A stretch of DNA of 64,000 bases from Anseranas semipalmata (lineage: Eukaryota > Chordata > Aves > Anseriformes > Anseranatidae). Below are positions 1 through 12,578 of the stretch, one piece after another. The notes under the pieces were generated by a model. The model searched no databases, was not told where the DNA came from, and saw only the letters and a program-made list of their open reading frames with translations. The position numbers were made by a program, and so were the translations under genes. The stretch lies in contig VXAA01005665.1 of assembly GCA_013399115.1 (NCBI GenBank), forward strand, positions 1,067,373 to 1,131,372. Reading direction: 5' to 3'. Each line of letters opens with the position of its first letter. The first letter of the stretch is position 1.

Positions 1-1101
1 GACTTTCTTAAAAAAAAAAAAAAAGTGAGAAAAGTAGAGGCTTTACAGTAAAATCCCCTGGCAATTAAAAAGAATTATCTTGTTTATCCCCACCAAGGTT
101 CATAACAGAAGGTCATTTGATGCTCTTAATAGCCTTTTAAAAATGAGCATTAACCTTAATTTATGAGATTTGTATTTATTTCCCTTGGCAAGAACAAGAA
201 TTTTCATCTGGTCCTAGTGCTTTTTCTCTTGCCAACATGTCCTGAAATACAAGGTGAAATTCCTCTGACTTGCATTCCCCATGTAATGATGGAGCTATTT
301 ATGCTCTGGTTTCTTCAGTTTGTCATTTTTTGAGGGTCTACCTGTGGTACTTTTAAATGTAGCAAAAAAAGCTGAGCAGTGGATGTGGCCAAGAATGATC
401 CTCACCTTCCTAGTAAATATCATTGATAACACAGGGTGACAATTTGATGTATTAGGCAAGTATCTGTTTTCTTAGAACTGTCGTAGGAGTGTCTTGATTT
501 TTATGTTCTTCAGGGTTTATGTTGCCTTCATACAGCAACAAGTTCTACCTACCTGGTTTCATGTAAATGTGTACAGGTGAAGTCTTTGAACTGGTGGCAG
601 CGTGTTAAGTTTCTGTTTGCTTCGTTACTTTACATGCAGGACTTTCCTGTTCCTGAAGAGGCAGCACGGTTAAGATGCTGTGCAAAATATTCAGACAAGT
701 GCTGAGGTACTCAAACAAAAACTGGTTCTTATTTACGATGTGTCAAATTACTGTTCTGAGAGTAGACCTTTTAGGTTGCATTCAGCCTTTAATTTGACTG
801 AATTTAAATAGCGTAAAACGCCTTTTAGTTGGAACTTGGCTTGCATATTATATCTCTCATTTCAATGAAAAACATTCAGATGCAAATGCGGTTTGTTTGG
901 AGTGAGTACAAATGCCACTATCATGACTGATGAAGGCTTTTGATCACACATCTACAAACTGAAACCTTAAAAAGGAAGGGGCTATTTGGACTGGCATCTG
1001 CAGTGCCATGAATTATTTAGTTCACATTATTCATAAATCTCTTTGAAGAGAAGGTTTATGAGGTTTTTAAGGAGGAGCAGTCCTAGTTGCGTTGCCACTT
1101 C

Positions 1102-1676
1102 CTATTTATGCTGTGACTGACTGCATGTGAAACTTCTTCTAAACTGGAAGAGATGCGCTGAATGTGAAACGAGGTGCGTGTATGAACTTCTCAGAGATGG
1201 ACTTAGCCTTGAGAGATTTCTTTGGTTTCCTGTGCCTTTGCCGTCTGCACTGGCATGCCCCAGGAGGTGTTGGTGCGATGTGGAGAGCTTCCCAGCTAGC
1301 TGCCCGGGACCTGGGCGAGTGTCACGGAGCGCCTGCTCGCTGCTGGAGGTGGCCTGCTGCTCACCCGCCGAACTACAAATCTCTTCTGGCTGCGCGCCGA
1401 CAGCAAAACCAAAATAGCAGCAGCAAACTGCTTTCGCCTTCTTTCTCTCGGAATTCTTTGGTTTTGCTACCAACGGGTGACGTTTCAAAACATTTCCTTG
1501 ATTTCCAGCAATGGCTGAAGCTAAGCACTATATATATGCATTATTCTTCTAAAAGGGCTTGTTTAGGTCATCGTATTTGTCTAATAATTCTGTCTACAAG
1601 ATACACGTTGGCAGAGATGCGGAGGAATAAATTAGAAATATCCAGTAGTAACTCGTTTGTCTGCCTTGTCAGCTAG
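1102..1676. other. GC-richer patch with overlapping open frames on both strands; no gene call
   Basis: Around 1230-1430 the base composition rises sharply above the AT-rich surroundings, with several CpG dinucleotides. A 128-codon frame is open on the minus strand (1102-1488) and a 170-codon frame on the plus strand (1164-1676). Neither translation shows a signal peptide, repeat or family motif I recognise. Long open frames on both strands are what a locally GC-rich, stop-poor segment gives by chance. It could be a regulatory element or an exon of a non-coding RNA, but the sequence alone does not show which. Confidence 0.25.
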
Positions 1677-2104
1677 TTCAGAGTTTGTTTTTTTCCAGGA
1701 AGGTTTCTGCTTGCATTACTGAGGAATACCTTCAGTAATTTTTTGTCCAGTACATGGTTTTCCATATGTTTTATAAAACTCCTGTTGTAAATCAAAATAC
1801 TATAAAGACTCAACGTGCAGATGTTTTACAGTTGAGTTAAATGTGCAGGATTCACAGATCATTTGTCTTCTATAACTATTTTCACCATGTAAGTAATAAG
1901 AATATTTTACTTCAGAAGTCATAATAAAGAGGGTTGGCCCAAGAATTGCATCATTTCCTGTAAACAGTCAGTTTTTTTTATAATTTCCCAAAGTAATTCT
2001 GTTCAGAAGTTTCTCAAAAGTATGCCATGAAAACATTCTCATCTGTCGTTTTTTACTTGACTATGCTCACTATGCTAAATTGATTTCACTCAACTGTACC
2101 AATA

Positions 2105-2410
2105 TGTACATTTAGTACATATTTACATTTAGTAATGTATGTGTATAAACAGACACTTTTATATACTATATCACATATGTATCGTGTATCACATTGCTTT
2201 ATATATTCTTTTATGGAGTATAATACATGTTATATATATATATATATTATAAAGCTATGTATATCAAATGTATGTATATATAACAGTATATGGTTATTTT
2301 ATAAAAGGATATATTAAAATAACACACAATATTTAATATATAGCTATGAAGTACATTGTATAATATGCATATATATTATATTTTTATATAAATAGGTATA
2401 TATCCATACA
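2105..2410. repeat. TA-rich low-complexity tract with (TA)n core
   Basis: About 300 bases consist almost entirely of TATA, TGTA and ACATA motifs, with an uninterrupted (TA)n run at about 2231-2248. The 60-codon frame inside it is a by-product of the composition. Confidence 0.85.
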
Positions 2411-2916
2411 CTTAAAATCTGGGAGTGTTTTCACTAATATGAAAGGAAAAAGAAATATGAGAAGCAATAATGAGAAATAGGAAGTGCAAGAAATATATGC
2501 TTAGTTGTCATGTATAAGAAACGTGGATTTTTTTTGTTTTTGAAACAAGATGAGTAATGTAACAACCTTGTCACGGTATTAGAAGCAAGGAGCACTGTGA
2601 GAGACTACTCATAGTAAGGAAGTCCTTATTAATAAGATAAGAAAATTCTCATCATGCTGTTATGCGAAGTATTCATTTACAGTTATTGTAGAATCTTAAA
2701 TGGTCTCTCTCTTTATATACTATATCTCTTATCCCTTTAGAAATTCTTCGATATTGAAATGCTAAAAATATAGATGACCGTCGTTCAAAATTTTGAGATT
2801 TGTATAACGCTATGTTCCATACACATTTGGTTCTCTGAGTTTTCTGATCTAGATCTCTAATTTTAGTCTTCTCCCCTTCTTTTCCCTAAACCTTTTTTTT
2901 TAATCACTTTCTCTCT

Positions 2917-2964
2917 GGTTTTGTCTTTTTCTTTTTTTCTTTTTTTCTTTTTTTCTTTTTTTTT
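2917..2964. repeat. (CTTTTTTT)n-like pyrimidine tract
   Basis: This T-rich tract is interrupted by C at intervals of about seven to eight bases. It encodes a meaningless Phe/Ser-rich frame and is a simple repeat. Confidence 0.85.
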
Positions 2965-4241
2965 ACCTCCCTGGTTTTTAGTTTTTCTTGTTCACTTTCA
3001 AGAACTTCTTGCTTTGCCACCTGTCAATTTTATTTCATCTTTATCTATTATCTTTCTACATCTCCTAGACTCAGTTTTTAAAGACACTGTGCATCAGCAT
3101 CTGTAGCTTGGAATACAAAATAATTTATATGGAAAACAGTGCATCTTGCTACCTTGTTTTTAAGAGTAAATGACTAAGTATATATTTGAAAACAGGCGTG
3201 TTTCAGAGTGTAGTTGGTACCACTTTGGCATAGCGTTTGTTTTATTATTTAGGGGTTTTAACAAAACACCATGGTTGATTTGCTATTACATCTTCACCAC
3301 TTTTACCATAAAAATACAGAATTCTGTATTAAAGTATAATTATATTTTTATACTTTGATTACTATATAGATAAGCTTGAAGATTTCCGAGATGTTTTGAT
3401 AAATGAAAACTTCCTGTGAAAAATCATTTCATTACTCTTCAGAAATGAATGTATACTTTTTAACGTGTGTAACAATATGATCCATCGTTAGTTGCAATAA
3501 ATATCTGTAATGGGAACAGAAACATCTTAAATTTCACCAAATAATTATCAACTTGTACAAATATCTATTTTTAGGAGTATTGTATATGTTCCCTCAATTG
3601 TGAAGGTATCTTAATGTTTCTAAATTATCCTGTAAGCATCACTAGTTCCAAAGTAGTTATGTTCCATAATATTGAAACCTCCTTTCTAGAAGATCCCCAG
3701 AGGAATTTGTGTAATGTACCAGGTCAAGACAAGGAGTAAAGCTTTTCTAGTGTATTTCCTGACCCAACAGCTGCAATGATTGCGAGTGGCTCATGACAAA
3801 AATTCTGTGTAGAATTTTTAAAGGCTGAGTAAAATCATCACTGAAGAGCTGCTTCTAAAATTCCCATTCTGCAGCTGAAAAAAGCTTAGATGCAGAACAT
3901 ACTTATTGATATGCATTTACATTTATGAAAATCCTATCAATTGAGCTCTACACTTTATTATCATATTTTTCGTGTGTCTTGTTATCCTGTCTTAAGTGTG
4001 TCTTCTAATGTCTGTAAAAGCCTAAATTAATCATATTTGGGGAATAGAAAATCTTATTTTCTATTCAAGGGTTTAATTCTGTATCTGTTAAGACATGTAC
4101 TTGTTTTCTACAAGCTTCAGTTGCAGTCCTGGTGTCCTTTAATACATACTTTAACTTTATTAAGAAAGCATTTCATACAGATGATCTATTATGGATGTGA
4201 TGTAATGCTTTTTATACAGTGATCCCATGGGCTGTGATTCT

Positions 4242-4258
4242 AAAAAAAAAAAAAAAAA
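4242..4258. repeat. poly(A) run
   Basis: An uninterrupted A run of about 17 bases. No recognisable retroposed sequence lies immediately 5' of it. Confidence 0.9.
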
Positions 4259-6349
4259 GCACAAAACAAATAAGGAAAGTAACCATGCAGTGAAAGCCAT
4301 TTTCCTTCCCAAAACCTCCTTAGGGTTTACAGTAGGTGAATTAGTTGTACATCCACGTAATGTAAGGAGAGCCCTAGCTGTTTGTCTGCCTATTTAGCTT
4401 CTTGCCCTTGGTTATAAGTTTCTGATTCTGTGCTAGTTATGGAAGGCCTTATTTTCAAACACAAGAACTCTCTAAGCTTTATGGGTTATCTGAGCTGTGG
4501 GCTGTGACTGGAAAATAAGATATATAAGCATAGTAGACTCAGAAAATATCTTGTAATAAGTAAGATAGCAGATGCATTAAAAACAAACAAAGAACAACCC
4601 AGAACTATGAGACATGAGTGTCACAGGTTGCTCTTGGACTGAGCAAAATGGAGACAGCAGTCTGGGGTGTTTTGCATGCATTGATCTGCAGATGTGAGAC
4701 GAAACCAGCTGCTTGTGCCCAGCCAGTTACACCAGCCCATTTGTTCCTAAGCAGTTTGCAGAGTGTATCCATGCAGGACCATTTCCTTTCTGCTTTTTCT
4801 GGAGACCTGATGTAAACGCAGAAGCAGAGCATTTTGCTTGATGAAAAATTGCGATAGTTCACCTGAGGCGCTGAATGCATATCAAGCTTTTTCAAATACT
4901 TGGTTTAAGTTTTGAAATACCTGTAAAAAGATCTGAGGACAGAACTAAGTACTTGTATGTCTGCCTGACAGAACAACACTTACAACCTTATGGAGTGGTT
5001 CATTTTACTACTTCAGGGTTGTTTTTATAGTTACTTCTTAAAAGATTCTGTTACCTTGATGAAATGAAATATGATCTTTTTATTTACTCTTATTTACAAT
5101 CTATAATATTTATTTGTAAGTGAAATTTTGGTGATGTTTTATAGTAGCTTAACTTGTGCTGAAATTGCTTCCTTGCAACTTGCATTGCTCGTAGAAGTTA
5201 TATGTCCAGTTGTATTATAATATGCATGAAGTTAGCATTTGGGGACAGGCAAATCATGTCATCTATATGCCTTTAAGAGCAGCCTTTAGGGCATGATTAT
5301 CATCTTCAAGTCTCACTGTACAGTAATGTACTGTGTTATGTGTTTTTGACTGCTAATATGAATCAGCTACAGCTGGAATCCTGAACTCTAGTGATGTCTG
5401 TATTATAAGATGCTTCTGCTGATCTCCATCGTGCCAGTTATAATGAGTATCGAGAACAAAATTACTGTATTTATAGTCTACTTTTCAGAAAGAAAATGGA
5501 GCTGCATGCACTTCAATATTTTGTGATTAGTATCACATAATAAAAGCCATTGTATGTGATAATCTAGTCTCAGTTTTAAAATATTTAAAGCATTTAGCAG
5601 CATATTAGGAAGTTTGAAAGATGCTTACAGTCCTTTTAGCTTTTTCATTTCAGTATATGAATTGCTTCTCATTATCTGGGTTCAGTAATTACTATTTTAC
5701 AAATCTCTTTTCTATTGGGCTGGAAAGGAAATATTCTGAACACCAGAAAATACTTTTTCATTATCTAGCATTGAATTCTAGAGCGGTAGGGTGGGTGGAG
5801 AACCAAAATGCTGGAACCTGTGCTCGTTTTTCTTGTTGTTTTTCAAAGTTTCACCAAGTAAAATAAAATTTTATAGAGTTTTTAGAGTTGCCGTGTTCTA
5901 TAAAGAAAAGTACTCTTTAAAAACAACTTCTCAAAACATTGCTGTTTCTCACAGAGCACAGTGAATACACTCTTGGCAGCTGCTGTTTTTATTTTCTGTT
6001 AGTTAATAACAGAAGAATTGAGTATTATTGCCAGAGCTGTGTGCTCGGTGTCTAGTCTGTAGGTTCGCTAGGTGCGGTGATCCGTAGTAGTGTTTTGTCA
6101 TTAGGGCCTGCACATTAGCTTATGAAGTTTTTTATGTCTGACTTGCCTAGAGGTTAAAACCTAGCGTGAACTCCTGTATTCAGAAAGGATAAAATAAATA
6201 TGTGAAACTGAAGTGGCCAAGAGGTGGGTGTAGAACAATACGGAGAGGAGTACTAAGGGGTCACTGTGGTCTTGAACACAGCGTGATGCTGTCCTGCTAC
6301 AGCTAAGTGCTGCTTCGAGTGCGTGGCCAAAGAGCTAGGCGGAAGGCAT

Positions 6350-6381
6350 CATCAGTAATTATTCCACCATCAGTAATTATT
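6350..6381. repeat. short direct repeat, period 18
   Basis: The 14-mer catcagtaattatt occurs at 6350-6363 and again at 6368-6381, separated by four bases. This is a local tandem duplication or a pair of repeated binding-site-like motifs. Confidence 0.85.
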
Positions 6382-6940
6382 GAGTGCCACCTCAGCTTGG
6401 TATCTTAACTGATTTTAGGTGGGTGTGGGTAAAATGCTGAAAATATGGGGAAAAAAGGGAAAGAGAATTGAAGAAGAAGCTGGAAACCATATAATAAGAA
6501 AGTGGGGAAGAACTTGATTCTTTAGTCACAGAAGAGAAATAACAAGTCTTCAAATATACAAAACGTTATATTAAAGGAATGCCTGTTCTGTTGTTATTTA
6601 TACTCATGGAAGGTATGAGAAAGGCTAAGGAATTGGCTAAAACCAATTCCTCCCACGTGTGATGGTTAGGTTATATGGCAGGAAAACAAGTGGCCATTGA
6701 GTGGACCATGCGCTAAAACAGATTGCTTGGAGAGCTTTTGGAGTATCTGTCACCAGAGATTTTAACAGTATGTTAGGCAATCTGTTATGAGTGGTCCAAA
6801 CATAATTCATGCTCCTTTAAACGCAGGGGTTGCAGTAGTTGACCTCTTCATAACCCTTCCAAATTTGTGGTTTTGTCCCCTTTTCAATGGTATCTTCTAG
6901 AACATATTTTATGTTCTAAGAAGAAAAACAATAACAAATC

Positions 6941-7066
6941 ACTATATAGGTACATAACCTCTGGTATATAACATAGATACAATATGATGTCATATTTTTA
7001 TATAGTTTTATATAATTTATATACATAATATATTTTATATAGGTTTATGTATTATATTTATATAGG
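6941..7066. repeat. TATA-rich low-complexity tract
   Basis: A dense series of TATATA, TTATAT and ATAGGT motifs over about 125 bases. No gene or element is recognisable. Confidence 0.7.
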
Positions 7067-7515
7067 TTCTCTCTTAAACCACGAGAAAAACATGTATTAA
7101 ATTCTCAGAACCAGAAAGGTTTTTATTTTTTCTAAGATTCATGAATGAATTTAATAAGTGAAATGTGTCTCTTCCTGAGGGAAATTACCTGATGTTATCT
7201 TTGGAACTTGTGTTATGGACAGAATGATGCAAAGATTGAATAAATAATAGAAGGTCACGTGTTTAAATTGCATGTAATTACATGTGCATGACTACATAGA
7301 TCTTTAATGGTTACACAGATAAAGAGATGAATATACGATTGTATGTATTCTGATTATATCTGCAAATACTGCTGATATTTTTGAAATCTCCATGAGCAGA
7401 GTGTGCAGAACTTAAGTTAAAAAAGAACATTCACAATAAAATGCATGGGCAATATCAATAAAGGCAATCAAATGTGAGATCAGAAAATAGAAGAAATTTA
7501 GCCATGAGGGTGTCC

Positions 7516-7533
7516 TTTTTTTTTTTTTTTTTT
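7516..7533. repeat. poly(T) run
   Basis: An uninterrupted T run of about 18 bases in intronic DNA. On the minus strand it is a poly(A), but no recognisable retrocopy lies next to it. Confidence 0.9.
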
Positions 7534-10523
7534 AATTTAATCCTATTCTAAAAGATCTCTCAAGGTCCCATGTTTCTCTGTCATCAATTGACCACTCTTC
7601 AAGGCTCGGCAGCAATGTCTTCCTGAATGCAGGATACCTGAAATCCCACTCAGATTTTTCTGGTGGTTTCATTCTCCTTCGGTGGCTTTTGAAAAATGCT
7701 GTTATTAAAATGTAGGCTCTAAAGCATGCTGCATTACAGCACATACCAGTATCTTTGCTTTGAATGGGTCTTTTGCTCAGTTTGTGAGAGCCTAATAATT
7801 TGCATTACTCTCTTGAGAAAATGATCCCACTAAGCCTTCTGTCACACAGAGGAGCTTTCCAGTTAGAGAAGTAGAGCTGACATTTAGGTGACCTAAATGA
7901 CCAGTGATTAATCCATCAGCTTATCCAAAGGGAAAAAATACCATTGTTGTCATTATCATCATAAAATTAAAAGGAGAATTCTAAACTAAGTAGTATAAAA
8001 ATTATCCCTTTTCTTTTGAAAATTGGGAATGTACTTTATTACTTTTTTGTTGTTATTTTTATCATTCCATCATTGCAAAAGGTTTTAAGAGTGAAGTAGA
8101 AGTACTGATGAATAAATATGTCCATCCCATAGCCTGCTGATGTTTTATTTTTATTGAAGGTGAGAGAACCTCCAGATTTGCTGGAACTGTAGGTTGCTGT
8201 GTTCAAGAGAGAATGCAATGTGCTTTATGACTAATACTTTCATCTTGTTTCTTTTCTTGAAAAGAGCTATTTAGTCATTATAACATTCAAATATCGTACT
8301 AGTTTTTCCTCTGAATTCTTAATTCATGTAATAGACACGTGAAATGAGAACAGGATACTGGCTTCAAATCTTTCACATTTTCTTTTTTCATCTTATTTTT
8401 CTGAAATAAAAGGCTAGATAGGCTGGACATCTGGGAGAAATATTTTTTTTCCCTTTTTATTTTTATTGAGCTATGGAAGTAATTGGAAGGACATTTTTTT
8501 TTCCTAAAGACAAAAGACGAAATCCCAAATCAAATAATAAATCACATGTAAGAGAAAAATAAAATAAATGCTATATCAAATCTGTCTAAAAATGTCTACA
8601 AATTGAACAGCATAGAGACAGCTGACAGTGGAAAAAAAAATTGAACAACTTGTAACCACCATTTATCAAAGAATGTAATTTAACAATTGTTGGCATATAA
8701 AAAGCAAAGAGTCAGGAAGATATATCACGGAAAAATAAAACACAATGTTATTGATATTTGAGAGCAGGGTTATATTATGGTTTTTGAGAATTGAAACCAG
8801 CTTTTTACATACAGACAGTGACTTTTAAAAACATTGTTTCAGCAGCACAGCTACAGCAGAAATGCTTTTCTGATTTAAAGATGCCCTAAAAAACAGTTCT
8901 GTGAAAATTAACTGCCATGATTCAGGACTTGGTACAACTTTCATCCCCTTTCCCGATCTCTCAGAGTGGACTCTTCTGAGATCTTTGACCTTGAACTCTT
9001 GCTGTTCTGTGTTTCTCTCACTCCTAGACCTTTCCCTAGTAGCCAACCCTTTTGTTTTGCATATACTGTGACCAGAAGAGCCTTCAGAAAATAAAATAGT
9101 TTAATCTTGATAGAACCAAGGTTTAATACAACAGATTTTTTTTTTTCTTGATCTTACATAGAAATCTAGAAGGCCTGTCATGCCTTTCAGCCCGACTTTT
9201 GAGAATATGGTCTTTCTTTCTTCTTGCTCTGTTTGTCATCTCCAGTCTTTAAAAACTTCCATAAATTCCAACAAAGGTCGTTGTTCACATTTTTCTGTAG
9301 TATGCCTCCCTATCCAGAATCAATGTCCTGAGAAAGATGAGGCAGAGCAGCTTGAAGAAAAACACCCTTAGAAAGGTGTTCAGGTTTTTAAAGAAATCTC
9401 TGAGCTCAGGAAAATATTTGATGTCATTGTCTTTCCTTTTTATCCGTTTCCTGACTGGCATGTTAACTTAGCCAAATAAAGTAAATGCCAGTCCAATAAT
9501 GTAAATTCCACTTTTCAGGTTACATTGTACCTGTGAATAATTACTGGCCACTCCTAATCCATTTTAGTTGTAGTACAGAAGTTTCAGATTTAATCAGTAT
9601 CCTGAAAGTATACTACTTTGAGAAAAGGGAGGCTCACTACCCTGAAGAGCTTGTATGCTTTAGTCATCCAGCAGGGAAGTCAAGGTGGAGACAAAGAGAA
9701 TATTTCATCCCCATTTTACAGAGAAATAGCTGACATGCTGAAGACAGAAAGCGAATGTAGATATTACAACCGTAATGTTAGTTCTTGAAACCCATAGGTC
9801 TCTCGTCACTGACTTCAGTGGCATGAAAAGCTGAGCTATCCCATGTGTGGTGCTCTGACCGAGCCATCAGCCTCCCTCTGCTAATTTTCAGTGTTAGCGA
9901 TGCTCATTTGAAACGTTTATCTCTGCTTGGCTCCTCCTGTGACCTTTCATGTAGTAATAAGGTGAAGAGATGGATAAAAATTTCAAACGTATAGTTTGAA
10001 AATAGCATTCTCTTTACACACAGCGATGAGGAAAACAAAGAGGGAAGAGAGAAAAAATATTTCACCTTTGGAAAAAGAAATACCGACATCAATGACAACA
10101 AGGAGAAGGAACTTCCCCTCATGCTGGATATCAGAAAAATGGGTTAGTGGTGGAACCAGCTCCAGCTAGTTCCCTTCAGTAGGTAGAACTATATTTTGAA
10201 AGACAATTTTTAGCTAATTTGGCTGTTGTGCAGTTTGAACTTTACGAATTGACTTGTAATTGGACCGTGCTGTCAATGGAAAAACTTACAAGTATCGAAC
10301 ATGACATTTTAAGAAGGTTACTGTCATCCAGTCCTCTGTTAGTGAATATGCAGAGAGTTATAATTGGTCTAACAAGCTTCGTAACCTGTCCTGCTTCCAA
10401 TTATAATGTACAACCTCATTTGTGTCTTTTCTTTATTTACTGATACGTGGTAGGTAATAATTCTGTATCTAGTGCTCATGTTTCAAAATAAAGCTATCTA
10501 ATCTTAGAATTGTTAGATACTTT

Positions 10524-10602
10524 TAATATACACGTATATATATAAATATATAGTTTGCAGGTGACCATTATGTGTATACATATGTTGGTGTATATACATA
10601 TT
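10524..10602. repeat. TA/TG-rich low-complexity tract
   Basis: Alternating purine-pyrimidine sequence built from TATATA, TGTATA and CATATG motifs. It is a degenerate microsatellite. Confidence 0.7.
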
Positions 10603-12470
10603 TGTTCTGAATGATTAAAATACATAATTTTCATTTACATGTTTTATGTATCTTTATATTCTGTATTATTAGATATATGTATAAAGTCTCCCGTTGCTTT
10701 TAAATTACTGGGGAGGGATTTCCTCCAGACCTTTGTTAAGTTTAAATCATGATTCTGGCTTGAAGTGATAATGCCTTCATGTGGATATAATTCTCAGGTC
10801 TGCAGAATAAGGGGTAGCATGAGAACATGAGCAGGTTGATGAACTTGATGCATTCATTGTCAGCTTATGCTTGCATGAAGGAGAAACTGTTCACTTACTA
10901 TAAAATCAGAATGGCACCATTAATTTTGTTACTACTAAAGTGATTTTTAGTGCATGTAAGATTTACTGGATTTTTTTCAGGTGTGTCTTGTTAAATAACC
11001 TTACTGTAAGACTATGGCTCTGCACACCTGTCTGCCTTTGTTCTACCTCCCTAAAGCAGAGCTCTTCCATGGAGTCATGTTGATTTCAGACATCACAGCA
11101 CTCCTTTTATTTTGTTTTCACGTCCAGGATGACAATGACAATGCAGAATAGTGCTTCTGGAAGTAGAGGGGGGATCTGTGAAGAAAAATAAAAAGCTAGA
11201 GAATTGACAAAAATGTCAATGCATTCATAAAGTTAAAAGTTTAAATTGTTTTTGGTTTGTTTGTTTGTTTCAAAAATTTCTACAGATATGGCAACTTGGC
11301 CTTCATTGTCATGCTCTCCTTACTTGCCTTAGTAAGGACTGGTTGGTGAGACACTACACTGGTGAAAAAAGGCAAAGGGCGGGGTGGGGGGAATACTTAA
11401 AACCTACCGGTGTGAACAAGATGAGCAAAGAGCAGAAAGAGAGGATTTGGTCTTTTTCCTCTTTCTCTGTGTTCTGATCACAAGTATAACTGCCTTGGAA
11501 TTGTAGCATAGTCCCGTTTTTCAAGAAGGGACTATAGAAGAGGAATTATGATTTTTTTTTTTTTCTGAGGTACCTTTTTCATGAAGGCACTCTTAGATGA
11601 ATGCATTTTCAGAGTGCACGTGAGAGTTTAAAGACTTACGGATAGTAACTTTTGTGTAATTTACAGCTAACAGGGTGATATTGTTTTCACTTGGAGTTCT
11701 GATCGTGTATCATCAATATTAGCCACGAGCCTCAGAAAATAATTGTCCTGTTGATTTTGGAGATGGGAAAGATGGTAGTGGAACTTTTTAAGCTCCTGTC
11801 TTTGTTGTTATGACCTGTTGTGCCTTTGCAACTAGTCGCATGAAGCCACGTTGCTTCAGGGGACACAAGAAAAGCTGTTTGGCCTGTTTTCTCTGGGTTG
11901 GAATGTTGATCACTGCTAAAATATCGTCTGCTCCTGTTGCTTTGCACATTCATTAACGAGTGTATGTTTGCACAGGGTGCAAGAACAATCTGAAGATATG
12001 TGCTTCAATTAAGAAAAAATGGTCATATAACATAGAATATGAATAATTGGAGTAGCTATAGTTTAACTGATGTTTGTTTTAATCGGCTTCATGGGAGATT
12101 TACATTTCAAGAAATAGGAACAAAGGACTGATGTACAATATGTAGGTGCTTCAGAATGAGCTTTTAGCAAGGCAACTTGTGCTGTAAGTTTTAGAATTCA
12201 CAAATCTGTGTACATATGCTCTCACCTGTTTGTGATTAATGGTGCGTGATTTTTCTCCACTCATCACTATGCTTTTTGAGTGTGTCTAGCGATATATTTT
12301 CTAAATATATCAGCACAGGTCTTCTGACAGAATCATAGATCTGAACTATCTTGTAGAACTGTACTGTCTCAAATAGGTTAAATAATCCTAGAAACAGTGT
12401 TTGTTAGCTTTGAATCGATAGCGATAAAGTTTCTGTGTATTCTTACTTACTCAAACTTCTATCTAATCTA

Positions 12471-12513
12471 TCTTTGTTCTCTTCTTCTTGTGCAATCTTT
12501 TCATTGCTTCCAG
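12471..12513 (+). promoter_or_regulatory. CADM2: Polypyrimidine tract and 3' splice site of the CADM2 microexon, with UGC motifs
   Basis: A long pyrimidine-rich tract leads to the acceptor CAG at 12511-12513. Two TGC trinucleotides lie inside it, at 12492-12494 and 12505-12507, roughly 7-22 nt before the exon. UGC motifs close to the acceptor are the known signature of SRRM4 (nSR100)-dependent neural microexons. The upstream UCUU-rich stretch resembles binding sites of the PTBP1 repressor. The motifs are seen directly; the factor assignment is inference. Confidence 0.7.
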
Positions 12514-12540
12514 TGGCTGCTACAAAGAACAAAGTTAGAG
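12514..12540 (+). CDS. CADM2: CADM2 alternative 27-nt microexon (N-terminal insert)
   Basis: This 27-nt segment is bounded by a strong acceptor (…gcttccag) and a strong donor (gtgagt at 12541). In phase 1, with the upstream exon supplying a G, it encodes V-A-A-T-K-N-K-V-R. The next exon at 57362 then continues in frame with Gly-Ser-Gln-Gly. I recall a mammalian CADM2 isoform with a closely similar insert (containing A-A-S-K-N-K-V-K) between the signal peptide and the first Ig domain, which fits exactly. The length is a multiple of three, so skipping it keeps the frame. The product is an adhesion molecule of neuronal membranes; the insert adds three basic residues next to the mature N-terminus. 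A chance match is unlikely given strand, phase, order and distance to the Ig exon. Transcript evidence cannot be seen here. Confidence 0.86.
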
Positions 12541-12572
12541 GTGAGTTTCTGCTTGCACTCTTCAATTTACAT

Positions 12573-12578
12573 TGCATG
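12573..12578 (+). promoter_or_regulatory. UGCAUG motif downstream of the microexon (RBFOX-type enhancer)
   Basis: TGCATG begins 33 nt after the first base of the microexon donor site. UGCAUG is the well-established RBFOX recognition element. Placed just downstream of an alternative exon it usually promotes inclusion in neurons and muscle. The motif is directly visible; its function here is inferred from position, and a six-base motif can occur by chance. Confidence 0.5.

Larger units (their letters stand above)
1..12513 (+). other. CADM2: CADM2 intron upstream of the alternative microexon (3' part)
   Basis: This stretch is non-coding and AT-rich. I assign it to a CADM2 intron because the first coding segment met on the + strand is the phase-1 microexon at 12514, which needs an upstream signal-peptide exon that I could not find here. 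It contains T-rich and TA-rich low-complexity tracts, a GC-richer patch near 1.2-1.45 kb and scattered homopolymers. Short open frames here lack codon bias, recognisable domains or splice logic. I see no confident transposon, RNA gene or promoter in it. The upstream exon could be very far away, since CADM2 introns are known to be very large in vertebrates. Confidence 0.75.

Noticed and set aside
4242..4258. Poly(A) runs (4.2, 25.2, 30.3, 34.2, 41.1, 61.7 kb) as tails of retroposed genes
   Set aside because: No recognisable gene-derived sequence or target-site duplication was seen beside them. CR1, the main bird retroelement, does not use poly(A).
12328..12362. 'acagaatcatagatctgaac' as a CR1 terminus
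   Set aside because: The match stops after about a dozen bases and no further CR1 motifs follow in order.
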